The notes under the pieces: generated by a model
Seen by the model: the letters and a program-made list of their open reading frames with translations, nothing else
Database searches by the model: none
What the model was told of the DNA's origin: nothing
Translations under genes and position numbers: made by a program
Shown here: one piece after another, positions 9,198 to 17,810 of the stretch
Numbering within the stretch: the first letter of the stretch is position 1
Layout of the letters: each line of letters opens with the position of its first letter
From: Methanomicrobiales archaeon
GTDB taxonomy: Archaea; Halobacteriota; Methanomicrobia; Methanomicrobiales; JACTUA01
Direction of reading: 5' to 3'
Assembly: GCA_029907705.1 (NCBI GenBank)
Contig: JARYLJ010000014.1
Span: forward strand, 1-44,679
Length of the DNA stretch: 44,679 nucleotides

Positions 9198-9206
9198 TTT
9201 ATATAC
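9198..9206 (+). promoter_or_regulatory. TATA box for the HEAT-repeat gene
   Basis: TTTATATAC is a good match to the archaeal TATA consensus and ends 26 bp before the ATG at 9233. With the usual 22-27 bp from TATA to transcription start, the message would begin at or within a few bases of the ATG. This suggests a leaderless transcript, which agrees with the absence of a ribosome-binding site. Confidence 0.55.
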
Positions 9207-9232
9207 AAAAATAATTTATTATAACCTGTACC

Positions 9233-10270
9233 ATGACGCAAGCACCTTTCCAGAACATCGGCAACGGCAACATACCCCCGAACCGTGACCTGATGAAGGT
9301 GCTGATCGTTGCCAGTCTCTCCATCAGCGCCCTAATTATTACGGTGTACCTCACCTGGAATCAGGAAAGCCCCCTCTTCCCGCAGCTCTATTATCTTGTA
9401 CCTCATCTCTACGCGATTCCCATCGTTCTCGTCTCCTTATGGTATCCGAGGAAGGGCTTTCAGCTCGTCATTCTCCTGATCTTCGCTCTCTCTGCACTCT
9501 TTGTCTTCTTCTATATCGCCGGCTACCTGATCGATCCGATCCTCTCGCTCCTGAATGCGGGTGTGGATCTCTGGCTGGTCGGTGCGATCGCCATATATGT
9601 ATGGTATCGGAAGCAGGATGGGATGCTGAAAAGGGAAGATACGTCGTGTGACAGTTCATCATGGCGCATGACACCTTTTCCCGTGCAGATCTTCGAATCG
9701 CATGAAGAGGAGATCCGTTATTACATCGCAGCGCTGCAGCTGAACGAGGAGGGCATGAGGGTCGAGGCAGCGAGGGTGCTGGGCACCCACAACGGAAAGG
9801 ATGTCCTCGATGCGCTGATCGGTGCTCTGAACGATGAGTCGAGATTCGTCAGGGAGGAGGCGGCGCATTCGATCGGGAGGATGGGGGATGAACGGACCGC
9901 GGAGCTCCTGATCGAGCGCCTCGACGACGAATTCAGACGGGTACGGGAGGGGGCGGTGAGGGCACTCGGAGGGATGGGGCCGAAGGCGTTCGATACTCTC
10001 GCGGATGCACTGTCCGATCCCAGATGGAGGGTCCGGATGGGTGCAGCCATCGCCCTGCGGATCACAGGTGACAGGAGGGCCATACCTCTGTTCATCTCCC
10101 TGCTCGACGATGAGAACAGGTTCGTCCGGAGGGAGGCGGTGAAGTCGCTCGGCCGTCTGGGGGATGAGAGCATCCTCGGAGAACTGGAGCGGGCGATGCA
10201 GGACCAGGATCCCGCCGTCCGTCTCAGGGCCGAGCATGCACTCCGCCGTATCAAACCCTCTGATTTTTAA
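9233..10270 (+). CDS. Membrane protein with C-terminal HEAT/PBS-lyase repeats
   Basis: 345 aa. The N-terminal part (about residues 20-125) holds four hydrophobic helices. The cytoplasmic part (about 160-342) holds five to six HEAT-like repeats of about 31 residues with the recurring pattern LIGALNDESRFVREEAA, then LGRLGDE. Such repeats form a curved scaffold for protein binding. The gene lies between the receptor operon and the archaellin genes but has its own promoter and is flanked by AT-rich spacers. A structural or assembly role at the membrane is a guess; the family is common in methanogens without defined function. Confidence 0.8.
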   Translation: MTQAPFQNIGNGNIPPNRDLMKVLIVASLSISALIITVYLTWNQESPLFPQLYYLVPHLYAIPIVLVSLWYPRKGFQLVILLIFALSALFVFFYIAGYLIDPILSLLNAGVDLWLVGAIAIYVWYRKQDGMLKREDTSCDSSSWRMTPFPVQIFESHEEEIRYYIAALQLNEEGMRVEAARVLGTHNGKDVLDALIGALNDESRFVREEAAHSIGRMGDERTAELLIERLDDEFRRVREGAVRALGGMGPKAFDTLADALSDPRWRVRMGAAIALRITGDRRAIPLFISLLDDENRFVRREAVKSLGRLGDESILGELERAMQDQDPAVRLRAEHALRRIKPSDF

Positions 10271-10433
10271 AATAAATTAACTATATTTAAATATTTTTAA
10301 TTATTTTTTAATTTATAATATAATAAATTATTTTTATTTCTAATAATTAAGGTAAAATAATTATAAAATAATAATTTAAAAGCAAAATTATAAAATAAAT
10401 AATTTTATATACTATTAAAAAATTAAATATCTA
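10271..10433 (+). promoter_or_regulatory. Very AT-rich archaellin promoter region
   Basis: About 160 bases with only seven G or C. Many TATA-like words occur; the best placed is TTTATATA at about 10403-10410. That would put transcription start near 10430-10435, where the composition changes abruptly to CTACCGGTGG. The resulting 5' leader would be about 45-50 nt and contain the hairpin at 10440-10459 and the ribosome-binding site GAGGTG at 10467-10472. Confidence 0.5.
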
Positions 10434-10439
10434 CCGGTG

Positions 10440-10459
10440 GTATTGGAGGGATCCAATAC
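10440..10459 (+). promoter_or_regulatory. Hairpin in the archaellin 5' leader
   Basis: GTATTGG (10440-10446) pairs perfectly with CCAATAC (10453-10459) around a 6-nt loop AGGGAT. The stem ends 7 bases before the GAGGTG ribosome-binding site of the first archaellin gene (ATG 10480). It could stabilise an abundant mRNA or tune translation. The loop itself contains AGGG. Confidence 0.45.
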
Positions 10460-10479
10460 ACTATACGAGGTGTAGACAG

Positions 10480-11028
10480 ATGAAAAGGTTCAAACATGAC
10501 GAGGCGTTCACCGGCCTCGAAGCCGCGATCGTCCTGATCGCCTTCGTGGTCGTGGCCGCTGTATTCAGCTACGTGGTGCTCGGCGCCGGCTTCTTCACCA
10601 CACAGAAGAGCCAGGAGTCGGTCCATTCGGCCGTCGGGCAGGCAAGCTCGAACATCGAAGTAGTCGGTAATGTGCTGGCGACAGGAGCTGCCGGTAACGA
10701 GCTGAACAGCGTGACGATGTACCTCCAGCTCGCCGCCGGAGGCACCCCTGTGGATATGTCCAAGGTCACTTACACAGTGAGGACGAGCGATCAACTGATT
10801 ACGATACCCGCAACAGGCGTTACAATCACATATCCAAAGGAGGAGGCAAGCAACACCCTTCTGGAGAAGTTCGAGATGGCGAAGGTGATGATACCTGTCT
10901 CCACAGCCGATATCGGTGTCAACGACAGGTTCATCATCGAGGTGAAGCCGGAGAAGGGAGCGGCGCTCCCGATCGAGCGGACGGCACCACCCGCGATCGT
11001 CGAAGACAAGGTCTATGAGATCTACTGA
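10480..11028 (+). CDS. arlB1: Archaellin 1 (major archaellum filament protein)
   Basis: 182 aa with a class III (type IV pilin-like) signal peptide: MKRFKHDEA, cleaved before FTGLEAAIVLIAFVVVAA, whose hydrophobic helix forms the filament core. The mature size would be about 173 residues. The C-terminal part is a beta-rich outer domain. GAGGTG stands 8 bases before the ATG. The gene is followed after 10 bp by a second archaellin gene. No N-X-S/T glycosylation sequon is present. A 54-bp segment is identical to the second gene. The prepilin peptidase ArlK is not encoded in this window. Confidence 0.95.
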   Translation: MKRFKHDEAFTGLEAAIVLIAFVVVAAVFSYVVLGAGFFTTQKSQESVHSAVGQASSNIEVVGNVLATGAAGNELNSVTMYLQLAAGGTPVDMSKVTYTVRTSDQLITIPATGVTITYPKEEASNTLLEKFEMAKVMIPVSTADIGVNDRFIIEVKPEKGAALPIERTAPPAIVEDKVYEIY

Positions 11029-11038
11029 GGTGACGGAA

Positions 11039-11656
11039 ATGAGACAATTCTACAATAAAGAGGACGCATTCACCGGTCTCGAGGCGGCCATCGTGCTGAT
11101 CGCCTTCGTCGTGGTCGCAGCGGTCTTCAGCTACGTGGTGCTCGGCGCCGGCTTCTTCACCACACAGAAGAGCCAGGAGGTCGTGCACACGGGTGTCTCT
11201 CAGGCAAGTTCGAGCATCGAGCTGATCGGGAACGTGTATGCCCATGGTGACACTGGCAACGGAGAGCTTGATTATCTTCAGTTCACGGTCGGCACGACTG
11301 CCGGGGGCACCGGAGTCGATGTGACCAAGATGGTGATCACGTACAAGGACGAGGGGTACACGGACGAAATTACATACAACGCCGATGCTGCAAAATTCGA
11401 CGGGGATACATGTACACCCACAGAAGATCTTAACGCAGGAGAATGGACTGTCTGCCAGGTGCTGAACGACAACGGCAACTCGAACTCCCTCATCGAACCA
11501 CGGGAGCAGTTCATCATCGTCGTGATCCCGCAGGATGCTGCGACACTGACGGCAAACACGCCCTTCACCATCGAGCTCAAACCCGCGGTCGGCGCAGTGC
11601 TCCCTATCAGGAGGACAGTACCGCCTGCGATAGAGACCTTCAACGTGCTCTACTAA
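11039..11656 (+). CDS. arlB2: Archaellin 2
   Basis: 205 aa from ATG 11039; GGTGA six bases upstream favours this start over an in-frame upstream ATG at 11015 that overlaps the first archaellin gene. The signal peptide is MRQFYNKEDA, cleaved before FTGLEAAIVLIAFVVVAA. The N-terminal core helix matches archaellin 1, while the outer domain (from about residue 60) is different and longer, with two Cys residues (DTCTPTEDL and WTVCQVL) that could form a disulfide. No N-X-S/T sequon occurs. A T-rich tract after the stop (near 11675-11695) may terminate the archaellin transcript and thereby separate its high expression from the motor genes. Confidence 0.94.
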   Translation: MRQFYNKEDAFTGLEAAIVLIAFVVVAAVFSYVVLGAGFFTTQKSQEVVHTGVSQASSSIELIGNVYAHGDTGNGELDYLQFTVGTTAGGTGVDVTKMVITYKDEGYTDEITYNADAAKFDGDTCTPTEDLNAGEWTVCQVLNDNGNSNSLIEPREQFIIVVIPQDAATLTANTPFTIELKPAVGAVLPIRRTVPPAIETFNVLY

Positions 11657-11812
11657 ATATATATTAAATCAATTTTAATTTTTCTAATGGTTAAAATTTA
11701 AATTAAATTAAAAATAACAAGAATTTGCTTTTATATTTAATAATTATAAATTATAATTATATTTTATAAAATAATTAATTATATATATTATTAGTTAATA
11801 TTAATTAATTAT
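11657..11812 (+). promoter_or_regulatory. AT-rich promoter of the archaellum motor operon
   Basis: 156 bases with nine G or C, between the archaellin pair and the motor operon. TTTTCTAATGG-type T-rich sequence near the start suggests termination. TATA-like ATTATATATATTATT around 11778-11792 lies 20-35 bp before the ATG at 11813, consistent with a leaderless motor-operon message. Confidence 0.45.
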
Positions 11813-12649
11813 ATGGCGGTGAACCAGGCCCAGGTCGACCACATCATCGCGACCGCCTCTGCAGACGATCCCGAAGTGAAACTCCAGAAACTTCAGGACG
11901 AGGTGGATCTGATCAAGACATCGATAAAGCGTCTGCTCATCGACATCAGGGAGAGGATGAACGAGCTCGACAGTCCCTTTGCCGCGGTCGCGAGAGGGGG
12001 CCCTGCCTCTTCCAACACCAAAGCGAACCGGAAATTTCAGGGATCCGATATCGCCTCGAATGATTCGAATCCAGCCGCGAAGGAGAGGATAGATACAGAA
12101 GAATACAGAAAGGGCATCTCACCGGTTCCATCGGCAAGGGAAGAGGCAGATACAGCCGTTCAGGAACTTGGGCACGAGATCGCCTCGTCCAGGGATATTC
12201 ATCGCCTTCTCCAGGGGCTTTCATCCGGCATGAAGGAGCAGCATTCCGGTGAGTCGGAGATCAACAATAAATCGAAGCTGAGGACGGTGCACCGGCTCTT
12301 CGACTGGGCCTCGAAGATGGTGAAGAAGTACGGTCACGATCGCTTCGAGCTGATGCTCAACTCGTATAATGTCATGGGGTACCTATCGGAGGATCAGCTG
12401 CGGCAGATCAGAGAGATGTCCCGGCTCATGCCGGCGACACTGGGAGATCTCCGCGAGATCGGTCCGGACGAATTCATCTTCGAACTCTACACGCTGAACC
12501 GGATTCTCGACCCGGTGGACACCAGCCTCGATCGGGATATGCTCGAGGTGATGATGGAACAGAGAAAACAGAGACGGATTTCGGAGGATAGCGGGGCGAA
12601 GGATCGTACTCTGGAAGAGAGCTGGCAGATGATACGGGAGAGTCCATAG
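11813..12649 (+). CDS. arlCE: Archaellum cytoplasmic switch protein ArlCE (FlaC/FlaE-like)
   Basis: 278 aa. An N-terminal coiled coil (about residues 18-56, VDLIKTSIKRLLIDIRERMN) resembles FlaC. A disordered linker (about 60-120) leads to a C-terminal helical domain (about 150-240, RLFDWASKMVKKYG, then MGYLSEDQLRQIREM) typical of FlaD/FlaE. In euryarchaea the ArlC/D/E proteins form the cytosolic ring that receives CheY signals through CheF. There is no signal peptide. This is the first gene of a tightly packed operon that continues to cheF. Only one C/D/E-type gene is present, so the fused protein probably supplies the whole switch. Confidence 0.82.
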   Translation: MAVNQAQVDHIIATASADDPEVKLQKLQDEVDLIKTSIKRLLIDIRERMNELDSPFAAVARGGPASSNTKANRKFQGSDIASNDSNPAAKERIDTEEYRKGISPVPSAREEADTAVQELGHEIASSRDIHRLLQGLSSGMKEQHSGESEINNKSKLRTVHRLFDWASKMVKKYGHDRFELMLNSYNVMGYLSEDQLRQIREMSRLMPATLGDLREIGPDEFIFELYTLNRILDPVDTSLDRDMLEVMMEQRKQRRISEDSGAKDRTLEESWQMIRESP

Positions 12650-12664
12650 GGACGGGAGAGGGCG

Positions 12665-13141
12665 ATGGGAAGCGAGACATTCACCACGGCCATGTTCCTG
12701 ATTGCCGCAATCATCGCATCAGCCGTGCTCATCAATGCCGCCTTCCCCGTCATATACACGATGAGCGGGACCTTCTCCTCGTCCGCGAAGGAGGCGGACG
12801 AGCGGATAAGGACCGACATCAAGATCATCAATACGTATGCGACTACGGGTGGGGAGGCGCAGATCTGGATCAAGAACGTGGGGAAGAGCCGGATCAGCCT
12901 CGCCGAGGTCTCGGGGTCAGATATGTTCATCGGAGCGCCCGGTGACTTCGAACGCGTCTCTAAAGGCAGCTGGAGTGCGGAGATCCTCGAAGATGCGAAC
13001 GAGAACTGGGAGTACGGCGAGACCCTCCTGCTCACCGTGAGGAGCGCGAAGATACCGGACTCGATCGGACGTACCGTATACTTCCAGTTTATCCTGCCGA
13101 ACGGAGTGATGCGTTCGACCGAATTCACGGTAGGGGGATGA
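12665..13141 (+). CDS. arlG: Archaellum stator protein ArlG (FlaG)
   Basis: 158 aa beginning MGSETFTTAMFLIAAIIASAV, the SE.ITT-plus-helix start usual for FlaG, followed by a beta-sandwich domain (IKIINTYAT, then IWIKNVG). ArlG forms a short extracytoplasmic filament that, with ArlF, anchors the motor to the S-layer. The N-terminal helix stays uncleaved. The gene starts 15 bp after arlCE and ends 1 bp before arlF. ArlF and ArlG belong to one family and can be confused; the assignment rests on their N-terminal sequences and on order. Confidence 0.82.
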   Translation: MGSETFTTAMFLIAAIIASAVLINAAFPVIYTMSGTFSSSAKEADERIRTDIKIINTYATTGGEAQIWIKNVGKSRISLAEVSGSDMFIGAPGDFERVSKGSWSAEILEDANENWEYGETLLLTVRSAKIPDSIGRTVYFQFILPNGVMRSTEFTVGG

Positions 13142-13142
13142 T

Positions 13143-13607
13143 ATGGGCACCGCGGCACTTGTCGCCACGGCGATCGGCCTCGCTCTCCTGGTGCTGACCG
13201 CTTACGTGCTGATAGAAGGAAGCGTGGTGACCGCCACGACGCTGGCCACCGCACAGAGCGAACTTTCAGATGTGCAGGAGGCGAGATTGCGCACGGCCAT
13301 CTCCATCCGTGCGGCAGATGGTGTCGATCCCCTCGTCATCGAGGTAGAGAATACGGGCAGCGAAGTGGTTCCCGATCTGGCGCACCTAGATATTTTCATA
13401 ATCGTCGATGGGGCACCGGTCCGGTGCACGAAGGGTGCGGGGCCATTCGCATGGCAGATCAATTCCATCTCGCCCGATCTGGTCCATCCGAACCAGCTGG
13501 ATCCGGGCGAGAGGATGCAGATCTCGGTTCAGACAGGGGGGGCGACGATATCCTGGGTTCAGGTGACCACGACGAACGGGATCTCGGCCTCGAGGTACGT
13601 GGTGTAG
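13143..13607 (+). CDS. arlF: Archaellum stator protein ArlF (FlaF)
   Basis: 154 aa, beginning MGTAALVATAIGLALLVLTAYVL, one N-terminal membrane helix, then a beta-sandwich (residues about 45-154, with ARLRTAISI and LVIEVENTGSE). FlaF proteins bind S-layer protein and form a complex with ArlG, acting as part of the stator. It lies one base after arlG and five before arlH, so translation is probably coupled. The pair order is G then F here, opposite to the F-G order in Methanococcus. Confidence 0.82.
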   Translation: MGTAALVATAIGLALLVLTAYVLIEGSVVTATTLATAQSELSDVQEARLRTAISIRAADGVDPLVIEVENTGSEVVPDLAHLDIFIIVDGAPVRCTKGAGPFAWQINSISPDLVHPNQLDPGERMQISVQTGGATISWVQVTTTNGISASRYVV

Positions 13608-13611
13608 ACGC

Positions 13612-14352
13612 ATGAAGACAGACGACCCACTCTCCAGTCTCCTGGGCGGCGAGGACAAGAAGATACTCTCGACAGGCAACAACGAGATAGACAAGAAGAT
13701 CGCAGACGGCCTCCCCCTGGAATCCCTGACGCTCATCGAGGGCGAGAACGACACGGGGAAAAGTGTCCTCACACAGCAGATCATCTGGGGTGCGATGAAG
13801 CAGAGCTTCCGTGTCGATCTCTTCACGACAGAGAGTACGGCCAAGACCTTCCTCACGCAGATGGAGTCGATGAGCCTGGACATATCGGACTATTATGCCT
13901 GGGGTTATCTGCGCGTCTTCCCCCTCCACCTGGAGGGGATGAAATGGACGAAGGACGATATGGATGGTATTCTCCAGCGCCTCGTCGATTTCATCAGGAG
14001 CAGTCGTGCAGAGGTGATCGTCATCGACTCTCTCACGATGTTTACGGAGTACACGGACTCGGAGGCGGTCCTCGCGTTCTTCACCAGCTGTAAGAATCTG
14101 GTCGATTACGGAAAGACGATCCTGATCACCCTCCACCCATATGCCTTCGAGGAGGATTCGCTCGTCAGGATCAGATCGACATGCGATGCGCATCTCGTGA
14201 TGAAGAAGGCGCAGCTCGGCAGCAAATACGTGATGCTGCTCGAGGTGGTGAAGGTGAGGGGGGCGCGAAGAACCACGGGCAACATTGTCAGTTTCGAGGT
14301 GCACCCCGGCTACGGCATGAAGATCATCCCGGTCTCGATGGCGAAGATCTGA
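13612..14352 (+). CDS. arlH: Archaellum RecA-like regulatory ATPase ArlH (FlaH)
   Basis: 246 aa, the family length. The KaiC/RecA fold has a Walker A GENDTGKS at residues 44-51 and a Walker B VIVID ending at Asp139. In other archaea ArlH binds ATP without clear turnover and docks on the ArlI hexamer inside the ArlC/D/E ring. It begins 4 bp after arlF and ends 1 bp before arlI. No deviation from the family is visible. Confidence 0.93.
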   Translation: MKTDDPLSSLLGGEDKKILSTGNNEIDKKIADGLPLESLTLIEGENDTGKSVLTQQIIWGAMKQSFRVDLFTTESTAKTFLTQMESMSLDISDYYAWGYLRVFPLHLEGMKWTKDDMDGILQRLVDFIRSSRAEVIVIDSLTMFTEYTDSEAVLAFFTSCKNLVDYGKTILITLHPYAFEEDSLVRIRSTCDAHLVMKKAQLGSKYVMLLEVVKVRGARRTTGNIVSFEVHPGYGMKIIPVSMAKI

Positions 14353-14353
14353 T

Positions 14354-16216
14354 ATGGGTTTCCTCACAGTCACGGTGAACCTTCCCTTCAAACCTGCGAA
14401 GAACGACGAGGGGAACGACTGTGCGAACAACATCGAGGAGTGTGCACTCTACCGCATGCTCCCCGCCAATGCGAAGGAGTATGTGAAGAGCAGTCCGCAT
14501 CTGCTCGAATACCTGCATGTATTTCCGGTCGATACATACGGCATACCCCTCTTCTTCTCCGAACTGAAGAGGGATCTGAAGTCGATGAAGGATCCGAACC
14601 TGATCTATCCAGCGGGTGACGATACCTTCATTCACATATTCCCTGATCAAAAGGACAGCCGGAATTACTACATCCCCATCGAACCATCATTCCTCCACAA
14701 CGTATCGGATTATCTTCCGGTCATAGAAAAGAGGCTGATCAATCTTCTGGACGCACTGGACAGGGATCCGGTCTCGGACGAGGAGCGGACGAAGGTCCTC
14801 TCCACACTCATGAAACAGATCACGCACGTGACGAAGAACGGAGACAGCATAGAGTCGCTACTCTCCAGAGACCAAAAAAACGGAGGGTTCAGCGCCAAAC
14901 TCCTTGCATTTCTGCAGAAGGACCTGACGGCGCCGAAGGGTGGGAACGGTTCCCAGAAAGAGAGCAGGATCCAGCAGATGACAGATGGCCGGATCGTCCT
15001 CAACCCGCAGGAGTACAAGGCGATCGAATACCTGATGATCAGGGACAAGATCGGCCTCGGCCCACTGAAACCATTCATCACCGACCGCTATATCGAGGAC
15101 ATCACCTGCGATGGCGTGGGCCCCATCTTCATCGAGCACAAGATCTTCAAAGGGCTCAAGTCGGTCATCGAATTCAACAAATCAGAGGAACTGGATGCGT
15201 TTGTTATCAAACTCGCAGAGAGGATAAAGCGCCCGCTCACCTACAAGAATCCGATCGTGGATGCGACACTCCCCGATGGCTCCCGTATCAACATCGTGTA
15301 TGGTACGGAGATCAGCAAGCATGGGAGCAATTTCACCATACGGAAGGCGATGGACGATCCGATCAGCATCCTGCAGCTCGTGGATTTCAAGACCTGCTCC
15401 TACGAGGCGGCCGCATATCTCTGGCTCTGTATCGAGCACGGGATGTCCCTCTTCATGAGCGGTGAGACGGCGAGCGGCAAAACCACCAGCCTGAACGCGA
15501 TGACCGTATTCATCCCTCCGGAGAACAAGATTGTGACCATCGAGGATACACCCGAGCTGAAGGTGCCACACAGGAACTGGACCCGCGAGGTGTCGAAGGG
15601 GAAGGGCCGAGGCGAAGGGGAGGGTTCTGATGTGACGATGTTCGACCTCCTGAAGGCGGCACTCCGTCAGCGGCCGAACCAGATACTCGTCGGTGAGATC
15701 CGAGGGGTGGAAGGTTCTGTCGCCTTCGGTGCGATGCAGACCGGACACCCCGTGATGAGCACATTCCACGCGGCATCGGTGGAGAAACTGATCCAGCGCC
15801 TCTGCGGGGATCCCATCAACATACCGAAGACATACGTGGATAACCTGAACATCGTGGTGATACAGAGTGCCGTCAAACGCCCCACGGGCGAGACGGTGAG
15901 GCGGATGCTCAGTATCAACGAACTTCTGGGTTACAATCCCGAAACGGGGGGGTTCTCCTTCGTCGAGATGTTCCACTGGGATCCGGTGAGGGACACACTC
16001 GATTTTACAGGCAAGGGCTCCAGTTACCTCCTCGAGGACAAGATCGCGACTTTGCTCGGCATTCCGGAGAGCAAGAAGCACGAGATTTACGATGAAGTCG
16101 AAAAAAGGGCAAAAATATTGGAGCGCCTGCATAAAGCAGGATACACGGATTTTTACGAACTATTCGACATGCTGACGAAGGTCAGGAAGGAAGGGCTCCT
16201 GAAGATCGGAGGTTGA
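14354..16216 (+). CDS. arlI: Archaellum motor ATPase ArlI (FlaI)
   Basis: 620 aa, a type II/IV secretion superfamily hexameric ATPase that powers assembly and rotation of the archaellum. The N-terminal domain spans about residues 1-225. The catalytic domain has Walker A GETASGKT at about 370-377, an Asp box (TIEDTPEL), Walker B-like ILVGEIRG at about 444-451 and the His box GHPVMSTFHA. The N-terminal region is longer than in crenarchaeal ArlI. It lies 1 bp after arlH and 1 bp before arlJ, as is usual. Confidence 0.95.
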   Translation: MGFLTVTVNLPFKPAKNDEGNDCANNIEECALYRMLPANAKEYVKSSPHLLEYLHVFPVDTYGIPLFFSELKRDLKSMKDPNLIYPAGDDTFIHIFPDQKDSRNYYIPIEPSFLHNVSDYLPVIEKRLINLLDALDRDPVSDEERTKVLSTLMKQITHVTKNGDSIESLLSRDQKNGGFSAKLLAFLQKDLTAPKGGNGSQKESRIQQMTDGRIVLNPQEYKAIEYLMIRDKIGLGPLKPFITDRYIEDITCDGVGPIFIEHKIFKGLKSVIEFNKSEELDAFVIKLAERIKRPLTYKNPIVDATLPDGSRINIVYGTEISKHGSNFTIRKAMDDPISILQLVDFKTCSYEAAAYLWLCIEHGMSLFMSGETASGKTTSLNAMTVFIPPENKIVTIEDTPELKVPHRNWTREVSKGKGRGEGEGSDVTMFDLLKAALRQRPNQILVGEIRGVEGSVAFGAMQTGHPVMSTFHAASVEKLIQRLCGDPINIPKTYVDNLNIVVIQSAVKRPTGETVRRMLSINELLGYNPETGGFSFVEMFHWDPVRDTLDFTGKGSSYLLEDKIATLLGIPESKKHEIYDEVEKRAKILERLHKAGYTDFYELFDMLTKVRKEGLLKIGG

Positions 16217-16217
16217 C

Positions 16218-17810
16218 ATGGACGGCCATGCGAGTGCAGATGCCAGCCGGGCGGTGGAGGTCAGGCTTCCATTCAGGAGTCAGCTCTTCAGGCTCAAAGA
16301 GATCTTCGGGAACATCTTCGAGAGCAAGAGAATGGGGGCGGATCTCCTCTTCATGGTCACCTACATGACATCGATCACGACAGCCGGTATCACACGGCCG
16401 GAGATATTCTCGCGGACCGCGTTCAGAGAGGAGTATGCACCTGTGAAGTACATCAGGAAGGTGGAGTACTTCGTCAAGCGGTGGCATTACAGCTACGTGG
16501 AGGCACTGAATATCGTCTCGGAGAAGACGAAGAACGAGATGCTACGGAGCCTGCTCAACAGGTACGCGAACTCTATGGAGGCGGGAGTTCCCGACGAGGA
16601 CTTCCTGCAGAAGGAGCTCGGGACAATGCGGAGCGTGTACAGGAACACGGTGGAGCAGGGACTGGAGACGCTGAAGAAATGGAGCGATGCCTACATCGCC
16701 ATGCTCTTCTCAGCCTCTCTCGTCGGGATCATCATCATGATCTCGGTCGCCATCTACTCCCCCGACGGGATCGAGTCCTCGCTGAACACCTCTTATCTGA
16801 TCATCCTGATCATCTCGATCTTCGGACTCTCCATAATGTACAAATCCGTGCCCACGGACGAGCGGACCCATCACATGGGGGAGTGGTGCTCGTGGGAGCA
16901 GGGAGTGATTCGACGGACGGAGAAGATCTTTCTCGTTCTGACGGCCGTCTCTGCCCTGTTACTCCTGCTGATAAGTTCGAATCCAGGCATGGTGTTTCTA
17001 ATCATTGGCGTGCTCCTGGCGCCGCTGGGGATCATCGGTTATATCGATGACAAGAACATTGTCGACCGTGATCGTGATTTCACCACGTTCATAAGGAGCC
17101 TCGGTTCGGTCATGGGTGGAAAAGGGGTCTCGACCAAATTCGCTCTTGCAGAGGTCGACCGAAAGTCTCTCCAGCACCTCGAGACTTTCGTAAACTCCGT
17201 ATATTCGAAGATCAACCTCGGGCTGAACGAGTTGCTCAGCTGGGAGCGTTTCATCGGGGAAACCGGGAGCAATCTGATCTACAAGTACATGAATATCTTC
17301 CAGGACTCCGTGGAACTGGGCGGTGCACCTGATATGGTCGGTCAGATCGTCAGCTCCTCGATGCTCGAACAGGTACTGCTGAGAGAGAAGAGAGACCTCT
17401 TCTCGAAGAGCTTCGTGATACTCCTCGTCCCCATGCATGCAGCGATGGTCGGCATATTCCTCTTCCTGTACCACATCATGCTCCAGATGTCACGTGCCAT
17501 AGCGACCGTCATCGAGAATCAGAGCATGACAGGATCCGCCCTCGGTGGGACATCGACCGCAGGAGGGGCATTCGGGAGCATGAACCTCTTCGTGAACTTT
17601 CCGGAGGCAGAGATGGGCGTGTACGTGGCAATCATACTCGTGATGCTGACCACCTCGAATATTCTTGCAGGAAAGATCGTGCATGGAGGGGACAGATATA
17701 TCGTTTATTTCTTCGCATCGCTGCTCTGTGGGATAACTGGTCTGATTTATATCGCCGCACCCATCGTGGTGCAGCTCTTCTTCAGCCTTCCGGTCGTGGG
17801 TGGTGGGTGA
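16218..17810 (+). CDS. arlJ: Archaellum membrane platform protein ArlJ (FlaJ)
   Basis: 530 aa polytopic membrane protein related to the TadC/PilC platform. Cytoplasmic helical segments alternate with hydrophobic groups at about residues 165-205, 235-275, 395-415 and 470-525. ArlJ anchors the ArlI ATPase and the filament base. It sits between arlI and an unrecognised gene whose ATG follows its stop codon directly at 17811. Two T2SSF-like segments are apparent (around 40-160 and 290-400). Confidence 0.93.
   Translation: MDGHASADASRAVEVRLPFRSQLFRLKEIFGNIFESKRMGADLLFMVTYMTSITTAGITRPEIFSRTAFREEYAPVKYIRKVEYFVKRWHYSYVEALNIVSEKTKNEMLRSLLNRYANSMEAGVPDEDFLQKELGTMRSVYRNTVEQGLETLKKWSDAYIAMLFSASLVGIIIMISVAIYSPDGIESSLNTSYLIILIISIFGLSIMYKSVPTDERTHHMGEWCSWEQGVIRRTEKIFLVLTAVSALLLLLISSNPGMVFLIIGVLLAPLGIIGYIDDKNIVDRDRDFTTFIRSLGSVMGGKGVSTKFALAEVDRKSLQHLETFVNSVYSKINLGLNELLSWERFIGETGSNLIYKYMNIFQDSVELGGAPDMVGQIVSSSMLEQVLLREKRDLFSKSFVILLVPMHAAMVGIFLFLYHIMLQMSRAIATVIENQSMTGSALGGTSTAGGAFGSMNLFVNFPEAEMGVYVAIILVMLTTSNILAGKIVHGGDRYIVYFFASLLCGITGLIYIAAPIVVQLFFSLPVVGGG

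Noticed and set aside
15182-16132. 316-codon minus-strand open frame
   Set aside because: It is antisense to arlI and has no ribosome-binding site or domain.
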